DNA of 64,000 nucleotides. Origin: Amorphophallus konjac (Eukaryota > Streptophyta > Magnoliopsida > Alismatales > Araceae). The notes beneath the pieces are model-generated. The model had not been told where the DNA came from and searched no databases. It saw only the letters and a list, made by a program, of their open reading frames with translations. The position numbers and the translations under genes were made by a program. Positions 1-10,534 of the stretch are shown here, one piece after another (the stretch's first letter is position 1; each line of letters begins with the position of its first letter). The stretch lies in contig CM040125.1 in the NCBI GenBank assembly GCA_022559845.1, positions 199,184,102-199,248,101 on the forward strand, written 5' to 3'.

Positions 1-1826
1 TTTCGTAGTTGGGTAGCACCCTTGAGGGCGTTTTACCCGGAGGGTGGCGGGACAAGTAATGTAGAGAGAGAAGATGGAACTTAATGTACAATTCCTTATT
101 TAAGAATGGAATAAAAGGTATGATTTTGTTTGATTTTCATCTCACTCTTGCTATCTTGAATCCCTGCACGCATCATTGAAACAAACAGGTCAGTATCTCT
201 GTTCTGACTTGGCCCCTTGCTCAATAAGCAGGTGTTCACTTCAACTGTCCTTGATAATGGGTCAAGGGGCCAAGCCTTTATTAACGAAGGCAAGGGAAAG
301 ATGCGATAATGATGAATGTGACAGACAAGCACACTAATGCAAGCGGAATTTAAAAGTGAAATGCTGCATACAAATGCAATCATGCGAAATGATTTTTTTT
401 TATTTTTCTGGCATTTTTGTTGTTGTCTTTGTTATCATTCTAATTTTTTTTGTTTTCCAAATATCTACGTTTTCTCTTTTTTTTATCATTTTTTTTGTCG
501 CTAACGCCTGATGAGCACCCATATGGCACCTTACCTTCATGAGAACAGGGATTTCTTACTAACCTCCCAGGTATCCTAAGTGCACATCTAGGTTGATTTG
601 GGCCTCTAGACCCCTCGAATGATAATCCCGCCGGCTAAGACTTACCCTGATGACAATATCACCATGCCATGCTTAGGCTCCCAGTTGCTTCCGACCACAG
701 GGATTCGCCCAAAAGGTGTTCGAGGTAAATGATTTGCCCTACCCGGGTCTGTTTCCTTACAACTCTAGATGGTATATGTTGGAACACCCTGGAACCCTAA
801 CGACCAACCGCGTGATGCTGACCCAGAATCAGACGCCGTCGCACCCAGAGGTGACGCGCTTGCATTGGCCTAAGCCCAAGGTTAAACAAGAAGGCACCCG
901 GATGGTAAACATGGGTCTTGACCAGCCAAAACACAGAGACTCCTTCGCAGCGATAGCTTCTGCTTTTCAAAGTAGGCAACCACATGTTTGTATTAAAATA
1001 AGGTCGCAAACCACATGTTTCAAAGTAGACTTGTTTAGATATTCCGTCGAGCTTTCATTTTTAAAGGAAGAAGGAAGAGCGTAGGGGATAAACCTCCTGA
1101 GAGGATCGGCAAAACCATTAACCCGGCGAGCCAATAAGGGCCCATTTAACTCTTTCCTTTCGGACAACATCGGACCAAATCTCGAGCATTTATATTCTAT
1201 GGCCCCTTTTGTGGATTCATACTTTTACTTTGAGGGGTTTCATTTATCGCATCAGGCACGGTCACGACCAGGCTTTTCTCTTGATTTTAATTTTGTGTTT
1301 CTTTTTGCGAGGAAGATATACGTATGCCTGCGGGGACACTGCCCTCTTCTCGTGCTCTGATCGATGCTCGAGGAAATGGATCCTACTCTTGCCCTTGGGG
1401 GTTTGGGTTTTGGTTTCTCATGCTCAGCGTTTTAAGGGCGCCGACTGTCTCATTTGGCCGAAGAGAAGAGAATAAAGATTATAGCTTCCGGAGATCTTCT
1501 GGGTGAAGCCCCACTATCGGTGATGCTACCAACTCTTTTTTTTTTTGGATAAAATACGTAAGTGAGTACATGTTGGCTTCCTTTGAGCGTGCATAGGTCG
1601 ATGTGGCCGGACAGGGATCTCCACGGTTCTGGCAAACCAAGACTCGGTGCCTACCAAGCCTTGATGGGCCCTATCCTAACATGAAGGTCGGATGCTGGGA
1701 CTTAACTACATGGTGACCACCAGGCATCGGCATTTTGAGTTTTCCATATTTTTAGTGATTTTCAATATTTTTTTATTTTTGATGTTTTCTTTCTTTTCGT
1801 CATTTTTTTTGTTTTTTGACACTAAG
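1..1826 (-). other. Non-coding 3' region of element A
   Basis: Lies downstream of the A integrase stop and before the unseen 3' LTR. No coding region is convincing: open frames are short and lack recognisable motifs. It has T-rich stretches (about 395-500 and 1735-1815). Near 15-35 there is a CACCCTTGAGGGCGTTTT-type inverted motif that resembles the hairpin modules of elements D and E. Confidence 0.6.
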
Positions 1827-4082
1827 CTAAGGGTAGTAATTTTGAAGATAAAGCCCGTTCCAAGGGTGGGATAACTCGGTCCCTTCGGCGTTGACTAGCT
1901 TGTAGGCGTTGCCAGGGTACACGGCTTGAATTACAAATGGTCCTTCCCAATTGGGTTGGAGCTTAGAACGCGGCCCTCCTGGTTTGACAAAAATTCTTTT
2001 TACGACCATCTCACCGATTTTGAATTTTCTCTCAATGACTTTCTTTTGGTGAAATCGAGCGAGTCTATTTTGATACACACGCGCATGCTCGGCAGCGGCC
2101 AGCCGCTTCTCATCCAAGAGTTCCAACTGGGCAAGGAGTGAATTACGACGGTCGTTGAGGGGAAATTCCTCGTCCAATTGTACCCTGAGAGAAGGGATCA
2201 GAGTCTCGTACGGGACTACCGCTTCCATACCATAAGTAAGGGCAAACGGAGTCTGCCCGGTGGGGGTACGGATTGAAGTGCGATAGGCCCATAGAGCTTC
2301 GATAAGCTTTTCTGGCCAGTCTGAAAACTTACTGGACTCGTAGGTCTTCTTGATGATTTTGATCAATGTTTTATTGGTGGCCTCCGCTTGGCCATTACCT
2401 TGTGGGTAATAAGGAGATGAATGATGCAATACAATTGCGTACCTTTTACAGAGGTCCTCAAGGTCCTGAGAAATGAATTGTGGCCCATTATCGGTGACGA
2501 TTGTGCTTGGGATGCCAAACCTGGCGAGGATGTTCTTCATGATGAACTTGTAGACTGTTGACGCCTTGATTTCCGCATAAGCTTCGGCTTCGGCCCATTT
2601 GGTGAAGTATTCCGTCGCAGTAAGGATGAAAGATTTCTGTTTGGTGAGGGAATTGGGATCACCTAGGGGACCGATGATGTCGAATGCCCACATGGAGAAA
2701 GGCCATGGGGAGGATATTGGATGGAGTGAGGAAGATGGTGAATGGATTTTATCGGCGTGAAGTTGACACTTGACACACCTACGGACATAGACGGCACAAT
2801 CCTCTTCCATAGTGGGCCAGTAAAAGTCTAGCCTAATGATCTTCTTGGCGAGCATCTGGCTATTCACGTGGCCACCGCACACACCCAAGTGTGCTTCTTC
2901 TACGCATTTCCAAGCCTCATTGTCGTCAAGACACCTTAACAGAACGCCAGTAAGGCTCCTCCTATAGAGTAGACCTCCAACCAATGTGTTTTTCTGAGCC
3001 ACCCTTCTTATGGCTTTCTTATCTTCTGTGGTGGCTCCTTCAGGATAAGACTGATCTTTACAATATTTGACAATTTCATAGAACCATGGTTTCTCATCGT
3101 CAGCCAACTCTTCTTCGACTTCTGCCAGCATGATATCCCTCTTCTCAAGAATTTCTCCCTTCTGGATCTTCTGTAGGACTCGTTCCTTGATCTTTAAGAG
3201 GTAAGGGTCCTGAACGGCAGGGACAAGACGCTTGCAGAGAATGATGGATCTAAACCATGCACCTAAAGGAAATTTGAAGGATGACGCCAAGGAGGTGAGG
3301 GCATCGGCCAAAATGTTCTGTTCGCGAGGAACATGGACAAAGATCAGCTTGGTGAACAATTTGGCATAGGCGGAGACCAGCTCCTGATAGGGTTTGAGCT
3401 TGGGATCAAGGGTGCGATACTTGGTAAGCACCTGGCGGAGAACGAGTTGACTATCACCCACGACCCGCAACTCAGTGATATAGAAAGAATGGGCTAGTTC
3501 CAGGCCAGCTAGAAGAGCCTCGTATTCAGCGATGTTGTTGGTGACTGGGAACGCAACCTGAAATGCCTCTGAGATGGTAACGCCTTCAGGCGTTAGAAGG
3601 ACAATGCCGATACCCTTCCCTTGGGTATTTAGAGCTCCATCAAAATATAATGTCCACATTGGCTTGTCGGATAGGGTGATGGACATTAGTTCCTCATCTG
3701 GAAACTCTGATTGGATAGGGTCAAACTTGGGGAGAGGATGGTGGGCGAGATGCTCGGCTATGGCATAGCCTTTAATTGCCTTTTGCTGGATGTAGGTGAT
3801 GTCGAACTGGGAAAGAAAACTTTGCCAGCGTGCTAGCCTATTAGTAAGGACAGATTTCTCCAGAAGAAACATGATAGGGTTCATGCGAGCAATCAAGTGG
3901 ACCTCATGAGCCAAGAAGTAGTGCTTCAATTTCTGCACCACCCAAACGAGGGCAGCACAGGTTTTCTCCATGACTGTGTACTTCTGATCGCAGGGATTCA
4001 GAAGTTTGGACAAGTAATAGGTTGCCCGTTCCTTGACTTCTTCATCAACTTGTGCGAGGACAGCTCCCACGGAGTCGTCCAA
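1827..4082 (-). CDS. pol: Element A pol, C-terminal part: RNase H, archaeal-type RNase H, integrase
   Basis: The first roughly 110 residues are the tail of the RT-linked RNase H (for example TYYLSKLL and LVWVVQKLKHY). A second RNase H follows at about residues 140-270, with the FDGA motif, NNIAEYEALLAGLELA and DALTSLASS; this duplicated RNase H marks the Tat clade. Integrase follows: an HHCC zinc domain (HLGVCGGH then CVKCQ) and a DDE core with FDIIGP, TDNGPQF and GQAEATNKT, so all three acidic residues are present. A C-terminal SKLQPNWEGPF motif resembles the GPY/F module. The frame is the same as the RT frame upstream (4191-5177), with a TGA at 4191-4193 probably replacing a Trp codon. Apart from that stop, RT to integrase is uninterrupted. 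Confidence 0.93.
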   Translation of the reverse strand: MDDSVGAVLAQVDEEVKERATYYLSKLLNPCDQKYTVMEKTCAALVWVVQKLKHYFLAHEVHLIARMNPIMFLLEKSVLTNRLARWQSFLSQFDITYIQQKAIKGYAIAEHLAHHPLPKFDPIQSEFPDEELMSITLSDKPMWTLYFDGALNTQGKGIGIVLLTPEGVTISEAFQVAFPVTNNIAEYEALLAGLELAHSFYITELRVVGDSQLVLRQVLTKYRTLDPKLKPYQELVSAYAKLFTKLIFVHVPREQNILADALTSLASSFKFPLGAWFRSIILCKRLVPAVQDPYLLKIKERVLQKIQKGEILEKRDIMLAEVEEELADDEKPWFYEIVKYCKDQSYPEGATTEDKKAIRRVAQKNTLVGGLLYRRSLTGVLLRCLDDNEAWKCVEEAHLGVCGGHVNSQMLAKKIIRLDFYWPTMEEDCAVYVRRCVKCQLHADKIHSPSSSLHPISSPWPFSMWAFDIIGPLGDPNSLTKQKSFILTATEYFTKWAEAEAYAEIKASTVYKFIMKNILARFGIPSTIVTDNGPQFISQDLEDLCKRYAIVLHHSSPYYPQGNGQAEATNKTLIKIIKKTYESSKFSDWPEKLIEALWAYRTSIRTPTGQTPFALTYGMEAVVPYETLIPSLRVQLDEEFPLNDRRNSLLAQLELLDEKRLAAAEHARVYQNRLARFHQKKVIERKFKIGEMVVKRIFVKPGGPRSKLQPNWEGPFVIQAVYPGNAYKLVNAEGTELSHPWNGLYLQNYYP

Positions 4083-4190
4083 GACGGAGATGTAGAGGAT
4101 CAGAGGTTTTTCTGGTTTGGGTGGAATGAGAACGGGTGGACTAGCCAGATATTCCTTTAACCCTTCAAAAGTTTTTTGGCATTTAGAATC

Positions 4191-5177
4191 TCAGTGGAAT
4201 TCTAACCCTGGCTTGGTCAACTCATAGAAAGGTCTACACCTTTGTGAGTGCTGAGACACAAACCGACGAATAAACTGCAACCTCCCGATTAAACCTCGGA
4301 CTTCCCTCAAATTCTTAGGAGGTGGCATATCCCTGATGGCCTTAGCTTTGTCGGGATCTATCTTGATCCCTCTTTTACTCACAATGAAGCCTAGCAATTT
4401 ACCCGATGATACACCAAACACACACTTCTTCGGATTCATTTTCAATTGGAACTCCCTTGATCTCTGCAAGACCTTAGCCAAAACCCTTGGATGTTCCATC
4501 CTGGTCCTTGATTTCACCAATAGATCATCCACATATATCTCCAGATATATGTGCATCATGTCGTGAAATATGGCCATCATAGCTCTTTGGTAAGTAGCTC
4601 CAGCATTCTTTAACCCGAACGGCATGACCACGTAACAATATGTTCCCCAAGGTGTAGTGAATGATGTCTTTTCTTGATCCTCTTCTACCAAACGAATTTG
4701 ATTATATCCTGAAAATCCATCCATGAATGAGAGGGTCTCATACCCCGCTGTGTTGTCGATTAAAACATCAATGTGAGGCAAGGGAAAATCATCATTTGGA
4801 CACGCGCGGTTAAGGTCCCGGAAGTCGATGCAAATCCTGACTTTCCCATCTTTCTTCATGACCGGGACAATGTTTGCCACCCATTGAGGATAAAGGACGA
4901 CTCTAATAAACCTGGCTTTATGGTGCTTATCGACTTCTTCTTTCATTTTCAAAGCCATTTGAGGGTGGAAACGCCTTAACCTTTGTTTTACCAAGACGGA
5001 CCCTGGTTTTAGGGTTAAACGGTGTTCGACCAGGGTTGAATCCAGACCCGACATATCCTCGTAGCTCCATGCAAACGTGTCCTTATATTCCTTGAGAACT
5101 TCAATTAATGCCTCTTCTTCAGAGGGTGGTAGATTATCACTTATGAGGTTGATCCTAGGGTCTTCCTCAGTTCCCAA
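4191..5177 (-). CDS. pol: Element A pol: reverse transcriptase
   Basis: Ty3/gypsy reverse transcriptase, which copies the element RNA into cDNA inside the virus-like particle. Seen motifs: WVANIVPVMKKDGKVRIC, DFRDLNRACP, DFPLPHIDVLID, SFMDGFSGYNQI, MPFGLKNAGATYQR and the catalytic box YVDD followed by LLVKSRT. The end of the frame contains GRLQFIRRFVSQHS, the RT connection region. It stops at a TGA (4191-4193) directly before sequence that continues in the same frame into the RNase H, so this is a nonsense mutation rather than a natural end. The first Met is arbitrary: the acidic stretch upstream (to about 5310) is open in the same frame and probably belongs to the polyprotein. Confidence 0.93.
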   Translation of the reverse strand: MGTEEDPRINLISDNLPPSEEEALIEVLKEYKDTFAWSYEDMSGLDSTLVEHRLTLKPGSVLVKQRLRRFHPQMALKMKEEVDKHHKARFIRVVLYPQWVANIVPVMKKDGKVRICIDFRDLNRACPNDDFPLPHIDVLIDNTAGYETLSFMDGFSGYNQIRLVEEDQEKTSFTTPWGTYCYVVMPFGLKNAGATYQRAMMAIFHDMMHIYLEIYVDDLLVKSRTRMEHPRVLAKVLQRSREFQLKMNPKKCVFGVSSGKLLGFIVSKRGIKIDPDKAKAIRDMPPPKNLREVRGLIGRLQFIRRFVSQHSQRCRPFYELTKPGLEFH

Positions 5178-5230
5178 GTTGACTTCTTTAGTGGACTCTT
5201 CTACGGCGGTTGACGGCTCGTCGAATCTCC

Positions 5231-5889
5231 TTATTCCACTAGCATATGCGCCAGCCGCATCCTCATATTCTTCACCCTCATCTTCAGTAGGGTATTCTTC
5301 ATCTGTGATCTCGTAGACTCCATACCCTCATTAATTATGCAGTTGCCCTCACATTCTATTTCCAGTAGTTGGATGGGATTTTCTAGCAACTGAGGGACGG
5401 CAAGAAGGGCCTGACACCTGGCGGCTAAATCCAGAAGGAATCGACGAGGGATCTGCCTACCCTTGGATTTCTTCCTAGGTACTACCTTTGACATATTATT
5501 CCTAGATTGACCGACATTATTTACAGAAGAAGAAAGAGATGAAGAGGATGGTGAAGAATATACAGGGGAAGACCCCTCAGAGGAGGGGTAGAAAAGGTCG
5601 CTCATCGGACCTTGGACGGGTGGTCCGCAGGGCGGGGTGCACCCGTGGGAGATGTAGGAAGTTTCCTCAACGAAGGCGTGTTGTTGAGGAGTTTGGAAAT
5701 TGACATTTTTTTTTCATTTTCATTTTTGATGACAAAACAGTGGAAAGAGATCGGGGGAGAGGAAAAAGTGGTTATGGCTAGAGGATTGGGAGGCTCGTAG
5801 AGCAGATCATGATTGAAGACCTGGCGCGGGTTGAGAAACCCGCGCAGGTATGTAAGTAGGGAGGGGGATCTGGGGAGATCATCAGACAA
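5231..5889 (-). pseudogene. Element A spacer between G-patch and RT, frameshifted
   Basis: Two overlapping open stretches in different frames (5231-5605 and 5602-5889) fill the gap between the G-patch region and RT. The first is Ser/Pro-rich then basic (VVPRKKSKGRQIPRR); no domain is recognised. The frame changes near 5605 and again near 5300, so the polyprotein is broken here by at least two indels, or by stops plus indels. Confidence 0.5.
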
Positions 5890-6456
5890 TCATCTGGCCC
5901 AGGAAGATGACAGTAACAAAGGTTGCGGCGAGTGAATGGAGAAGATAACGGCTAATGAGTCGTCGATGGTGATGGTGATGGCGGATGAAGATCCGCTGGT
6001 GATAGGGTCCTTCTGGCGAGGACGAGGATAGTTTGGGACCTTGGCAACAGTAATGATATTTTCTGGCATTCCGGAGATCAATGGCGGTCCTTCAAGCTGG
6101 GGAGACGAGAACATCCTTTCCAGTGCAACGGAAACGTCCCGTATATCAAACCATTTGTCCCATTCGCATTCCGGGTCTTTGATCTTGCCTCTTTTGGTGA
6201 CCCTCGGACATTTTTCGGCTGAATACACAACATGCGACCCCCCATGTGCTTCCTGCGGATAATCCCCCATCTGAATAATGGGCCCCTTGTTGAAGTGATT
6301 TGATAGGGTCCATGTGAGGGGCTTCCAATCCGCCTTGAATGGTCCTTTGAAGCCTAGGCCAAACCTGCGGTTCGGCCTAATCTCCTTTGGTGGTTTCAAC
6401 CTACCTTGTAGCTGTGCACCCAGACCTTTGCCCTGTTGATAGCCGATGTTTCTCAT
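5890..6456 (-). pseudogene. Element A G-patch domain segment
   Basis: The N-terminus matches a G-patch: glycines in the pattern GYQQGKGLGAQLQGR followed by RFGLGFKG. The codons just upstream (Lys-Gly-Trp-Glu-Ile) are open and complete the domain start, so the Met at 6456 is not the true beginning. The segment is in frame with the protease, separated by a TAG at 6511-6513. G-patch domains bind nucleic acid and occur next to the protease in some retroviruses and in some plant Tat elements (known from the families). The rest is Pro/Ser-rich without a recognised fold. It ends at a TGA (5890-5892). Confidence 0.75.
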
Positions 6457-6510
6457 AATCTCCCAACCTTTGGAGTGAAAAGGGAGATATGGCGTTGTTG
6501 CCTTGATCGA

Positions 6511-7227
6511 CTACTTTGGTGCTAGCGGAATGTGAGATGAATCGCACACGTCCAGCAATGACAATATGGGCTGATGAGACGGCCAAATAGAGGGCAGAGA
6601 GGTATTGATAGCATCCACCGTGTGAAGGACAGGTGTGCTGACTACTTTAATTATTCTTCCATTGTAAGGAAACTTCAAGCACTGATGGTTGGTGGAAGGC
6701 ACAGCATCTATGGCTTCAATGTAAGGGCGACCCAGTATGGCCTTGAATGTGGGGTCCATGTCGAGGACATCGAATTCCGTGGGTACTGACATAGGACCTA
6801 GCTCTGTCCTTAGAATAATCATCCCTTGCGGCGGCCTTTTGCTATTGTCATAAGCCGTGACTGTGATTGAAGAAGGTCTTATCTGTTCCTGTTCGACCCC
6901 ACACAACTGAAGGGTGCTCATGGAGATCACATTTATGGACGCACCCGTGTCTACAAGGCATGGGTTTATGAATACCCCATTAATTTTTATTGAAACACAC
7001 AATGCATATTTTCGAGCTTCCTTGGGAGCGAGCTCGTAGTTGTGGAACATGATGGCCGGTTGTGTGTCCGTTGGGCTCAGGACGGCAGAAATCTTTTCTA
7101 CAGGGAGGTCCTCATTCACCATGACCTTTTGAAGATACTCCATTAACGCTGCCTGATGGGATGTGGATCTCTGAAGCAGTTCTAGGATGGAGATCCGAGC
7201 AGGCGTCTTGTCCAAGTGTTTCAACAA
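6511..7227 (-). CDS. pol: Element A retropepsin-like aspartic protease
   Basis: The protease releases the polyprotein parts. The catalytic motif LVDTGASINVIS is at about residue 90, followed at the usual distance by AILGRPYIE, the second conserved block of plant gypsy proteases. It is preceded by a short linker and followed by a stop (TAG, 6511-6513), after which the same frame continues into the G-patch. Upstream the frame is also shared with the proline-rich linker across a TGA at 7252. Confidence 0.88.
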   Translation of the reverse strand: MLKHLDKTPARISILELLQRSTSHQAALMEYLQKVMVNEDLPVEKISAVLSPTDTQPAIMFHNYELAPKEARKYALCVSIKINGVFINPCLVDTGASINVISMSTLQLCGVEQEQIRPSSITVTAYDNSKRPPQGMIILRTELGPMSVPTEFDVLDMDPTFKAILGRPYIEAIDAVPSTNHQCLKFPYNGRIIKVVSTPVLHTVDAINTSLPSIWPSHQPILSLLDVCDSSHIPLAPK

Positions 7228-7251
7228 ATCATACTGTGTTCCAGGGATAGA

Positions 7252-7941
7252 TCATTCCGATTGTTCTCCATCGTCCCTCTCTGGCTGAGACTGCTCGGGA
7301 TTCTGACTGTTCTGAGGGAAAACCCTGTGGAAAATCCTTCCACTCCGGAGGACCATTGTCTGTGGCTTTTGTACCTCTATAGGGGTAGCAGTGGGTTTTA
7401 ACAGAGGTCTGAGGGGTAGTGGTGGAGGGATGGTTGATGAAGTAGGGATTCTGATGAGGGGTTTGTTAGGTGGAGGCATGGTGGAGGTAGAGGGGATATC
7501 GCACAGGTTATGAAGGATAAGGGGTCTGGAAGGTGGAGGTGGAAGCAAAGTGGAAGTGGGTAAGGTTTGGAGCGGGTAATGGTGTTGAGATGGATGGTGG
7601 ATGATGAGTGGTTTTGAGGGCATTGGCGGTGGTATAGTGGAGACAGGCGGGGTTACGTACGGTGGACGGGTGATAAGGGGCTTAGAAGGCGTAGGGGCAA
7701 ATGCAGTAGAGGTGGATGGTAAAGTGGGGGAGTGAGAGAAAATGAGAGGGTGTGAGGGTGTAATGAAAGGTGTTGGCTGATAGGTCATTGGGGTGCGAAT
7801 GAGAGGGCGTGATGTCAGTGGGAATGGTGAAGGCGGTATTAAGGCGGGTTGATGAGAGAGAGGTGCTACCCGGGCAAGGCGAGGGGTTGCATGATGATAG
7901 GGTTGGCGGTAGAAAGAATAGTGGTACTCTCTGGATGCCAC
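7252..7941 (-). pseudogene. Element A proline-rich linker with PL[IL] repeats
   Basis: Low-complexity protein built from repeats of the form [SNL][KR]PL[IL] spaced by Pro, Thr and Ser (at least six copies), ending with MVLRSGRIF. It joins the zinc knuckle to the protease and has no recognised domain. A similar proline-rich chain dominates the only long frame of element E. Ends in TGA, after which the protease frame follows. Confidence 0.6.
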
Positions 7942-8029
7942 ACCTGCTCTCTCCCGACTTCCGGGAAGGAGGAGATGGGGTTGACCTGATGATTGGGATT
8001 TTGGTGCTCCGGTAATGGATTCTGGATTA

Positions 8030-8150
8030 TGCCCATGTTGGGTTGTTGTGGTTGGGCCTATTGAGGCTGTTGTTGTTGTTGTTGTTGTGGTTGTTACTGT
8101 GGCTGCTGTTGTAACTGCTACTGTTGTTGCTGGAACTGTGGCCTAGGAGG
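8030..8150 (-). repeat. CAG/CAA (poly-Gln) repeat in the A gag tail
   Basis: On the plus strand this is GTTGTTGTTGTT-type sequence; on the coding strand it is a run of CAA and CAG codons. Three stops lie in the run (TAG, TAA, TAG), each one base away from a Gln codon. Confidence 0.85.
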
Positions 8151-8180
8151 AGGTCTGCTAGCCTTGAGAGTGGCGACGTA

Positions 8181-8399
8181 TCACCTCATTGCATCCCAGT
8201 CAATCCCGCCTTCATCATTCGTATCGTGGATGTAATCTTTAAACTGAAAGTAGTTGTCCACTGTGTGTCCTAGCTGCCTGTGATAGACGCAGTATCTAGA
8301 GGTATCAACATTCGGGGGCCACATAGGCCTTTCCCTGGGTAGGATGAGTGTGTTTGAGGCCATGAGGGCGTTGAAAATATCTGCCAGAGTTTCTGGCAA
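8181..8399 (-). pseudogene. gag: Element A gag zinc-knuckle fragment with a lost cysteine
   Basis: Fragment with CVYHRQLGHTVDNYFQFKDYI, the plant gypsy gag zinc-finger variant of the form C-x2-H...GH...C. The final cysteine position reads Tyr (DNYFQF) where relatives have Cys, so metal binding is probably lost. It is in the same frame as the gag capsid region, separated by a TGA (8463-8465) and a TAA. Confidence 0.7.
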
Positions 8400-8462
8400 T
8401 GGTGGGTAATAGGCTCTCTTGGGACCAATCGGCCTCCTTTGTTACTGTGGGGGACCGTAATT

Positions 8463-9959
8463 TCATGGGGGTGGAACTTGGTTGTACTGAAGTGGTGGTT
8501 GTTGTTGCTGGTGTCGAGGTTGTTGCTGGGGTTGAAGTAGTTGAGGCATGTTGTTCTGAGGTGGATCGTTTTGGGGTGGAGGACGAGAGGGGAAGGGACC
8601 TGGTTGGAGGGGAAGTTGGGGCATTTGTGGAAGCCTTGGGTTGGCTACATAGTTGGCGTTGTTGACCGCACTTACTTGCTCATTTGTTACGACCCCTTCT
8701 GTTGCTCCGCTTGGGACACCAGCGCTTGTCTTTCTGACCACCTTGGGCTTTGGCGGCTCAAACATGTTCATAATGGGGGAGTCTTTTAACTGGGTTTGGA
8801 TGTACCGGGCTCTTTCATAGAGCTCTTCCATGGTGGTGAGCTTATTCATGGCCAAGACATGCCTGAACTGTGGGGTCGCATTGGATACGCTCATCTTTAC
8901 TTGTTCAGGTTCCGAGAGGGTATCTCTTATTCTTTCTGCCAGAGACCTCCATCTACCCGCATAGCGGACAAAATCCTCGTCGGACTTCATCTTTTCGGCC
9001 ACTAGGTCGGTAATGGAGAGAGAGGGACCGACCCTATCCCAATACTTTTGTAAGAACCTTCTCTGGACTGTTTCAAAATTCTCGGCCTCGCGGGGCTCCA
9101 AAGAATAGAACCACTCTAGTGCAGGACCGTCCAATGACCTCCGAAAGAGGTATGCCAGGGACCTCTGGTCGTTTTTCCAATAGGATGACTCATAAATGAA
9201 ATCCTTGAGGTGAATGAAGGGGTTGCCAGTCCCATTGTACCTGCGGTACGTGGGCATTTCGGAGGGAGGAAGATGGATGACCGGAAGGATTGGCAAAGCA
9301 ACCTCCGGGGTGGATTTCACGTCCGCCATTTTCTTCAAATTCTGAAACTGTTCGTCCATCCTATTGAACCTATTGAGGAGCGATTGGGCGAGCTCCTCGG
9401 GCGGTGAAGGTGGCACTTGCCACTGGGGAGGAAAATATCTCCCGGAGACTTGAGGGGGAAACCCTGAATGAGAGGGAGCTGTCGGGCCGCCGATAGTTGG
9501 CCCCGGTTGAAGTGGTATGTGGGGAACAACAGGGGTTTGAGATTGCGAAGGGAACTGGAACGAGGGTGGTTGTTGGCTCGCTTGCCCTTGAAGCGAGGGA
9601 GATTGGATGGCTTGTGCCAGCGAAGGAGATGGAATGGCCCGCACCAATTCTTGGAGAGGTACGATGGCCGGAGTTGATTCCTGGGGAGCGGGGGGAACAG
9701 ATTTCCCCTTCATAATGGCCTGGAAGGCCCGGAGCTGCTCAGAGGTAAGCTCCGTGTTGGCGAGGACACCTAGCAAAGAGGAGATGTCCTGTGGCGAGGA
9801 TGTGTCCCCTGTGGTAACCTGCACCTCACTTGAGGGCTCATGGGAAGGACCCGCGTCCGTAGCATGGACTCGCGGCTCGACTGACTCACCACGACCAGGG
9901 TGGTTCTCCTCAAAAGACTCGTGAGCCATGCTCACAGTTTTCCCGGAACGCAAAAACAT
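8463..9959 (-). CDS. gag: Element A gag (capsid region)
   Basis: 498 residues. The N-terminal half is a Pro/Ser/Gln-rich linker; a retrotransposon gag core follows at about residues 225-370 (LKDFIYESSYWKNDQ, DGPALEWFYSLEP, VQRRFLQKYWDR, YAGRWRSLAERI), and a Gln/Pro-rich tail. Gag forms the particle that packages the RNA. The start at 9959 is preceded by A/T-rich leader without another in-frame candidate that I can justify. The frame ends at a TGA just before the zinc-knuckle fragment. Confidence 0.9.
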   Translation of the reverse strand: MFLRSGKTVSMAHESFEENHPGRGESVEPRVHATDAGPSHEPSSEVQVTTGDTSSPQDISSLLGVLANTELTSEQLRAFQAIMKGKSVPPAPQESTPAIVPLQELVRAIPSPSLAQAIQSPSLQGQASQQPPSFQFPSQSQTPVVPHIPLQPGPTIGGPTAPSHSGFPPQVSGRYFPPQWQVPPSPPEELAQSLLNRFNRMDEQFQNLKKMADVKSTPEVALPILPVIHLPPSEMPTYRRYNGTGNPFIHLKDFIYESSYWKNDQRSLAYLFRRSLDGPALEWFYSLEPREAENFETVQRRFLQKYWDRVGPSLSITDLVAEKMKSDEDFVRYAGRWRSLAERIRDTLSEPEQVKMSVSNATPQFRHVLAMNKLTTMEELYERARYIQTQLKDSPIMNMFEPPKPKVVRKTSAGVPSGATEGVVTNEQVSAVNNANYVANPRLPQMPQLPLQPGPFPSRPPPQNDPPQNNMPQLLQPQQQPRHQQQQPPLQYNQVPPP

Positions 9960-10534
9960 ATACTAGCAAGCAAATAATAGAGATTATCAAACAAGTGGAT
10001 GCCTTTACGCCCCATTTTTTTTGTGTTTTGATTTTGATGATTTTTTTTGTGTTTTTAACCAGATCCGAAGTTCACAAAAAATAGGGACCCTAATTCGTTT
10101 TTGTTTTCACCACCGTGTCAGCTAGGGGCTCTCGTCTCACCAGGAATGGGTCGACTAACTCCGGGGAACTTCAATGGTACAACCGGCCCAGTGAACGAAG
10201 AGGAGATTCTTCGATGTCGGGGACTTACGGAGGTCCCAGTGGAGGAGATTCTAGTCCGTCGAGAGGAATTCCCGAACGGAGAGTCCTTCCTTCACCGAGA
10301 GAGGGTGATCCTTAGAAAGGAGTAAAAAAAGAAAAGAAAAGGGGGTAAATGCATGAAATGCGGTGCTGGATAAAAGATATGTAACACACAGATGGAGCAG
10401 AAATAAGCACACAAATATAACAGATGTATAGCAGTGATATAACAAGAATATAACAACAATAAACAGATAGAGGAAGATATAGCCGTTCTACTTTCCAAGA
10501 CAACACAGACTTAAAAATGACAAACGAGGGGACT
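9960..10534 (-). other. Element A 5' leader, unstructured part
   Basis: Non-coding leader between the repeat-rich leader segment and gag. Purine-rich (10310-10350) and T-rich (10010-10060) stretches; no coding signal is recognised. Confidence 0.6.
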
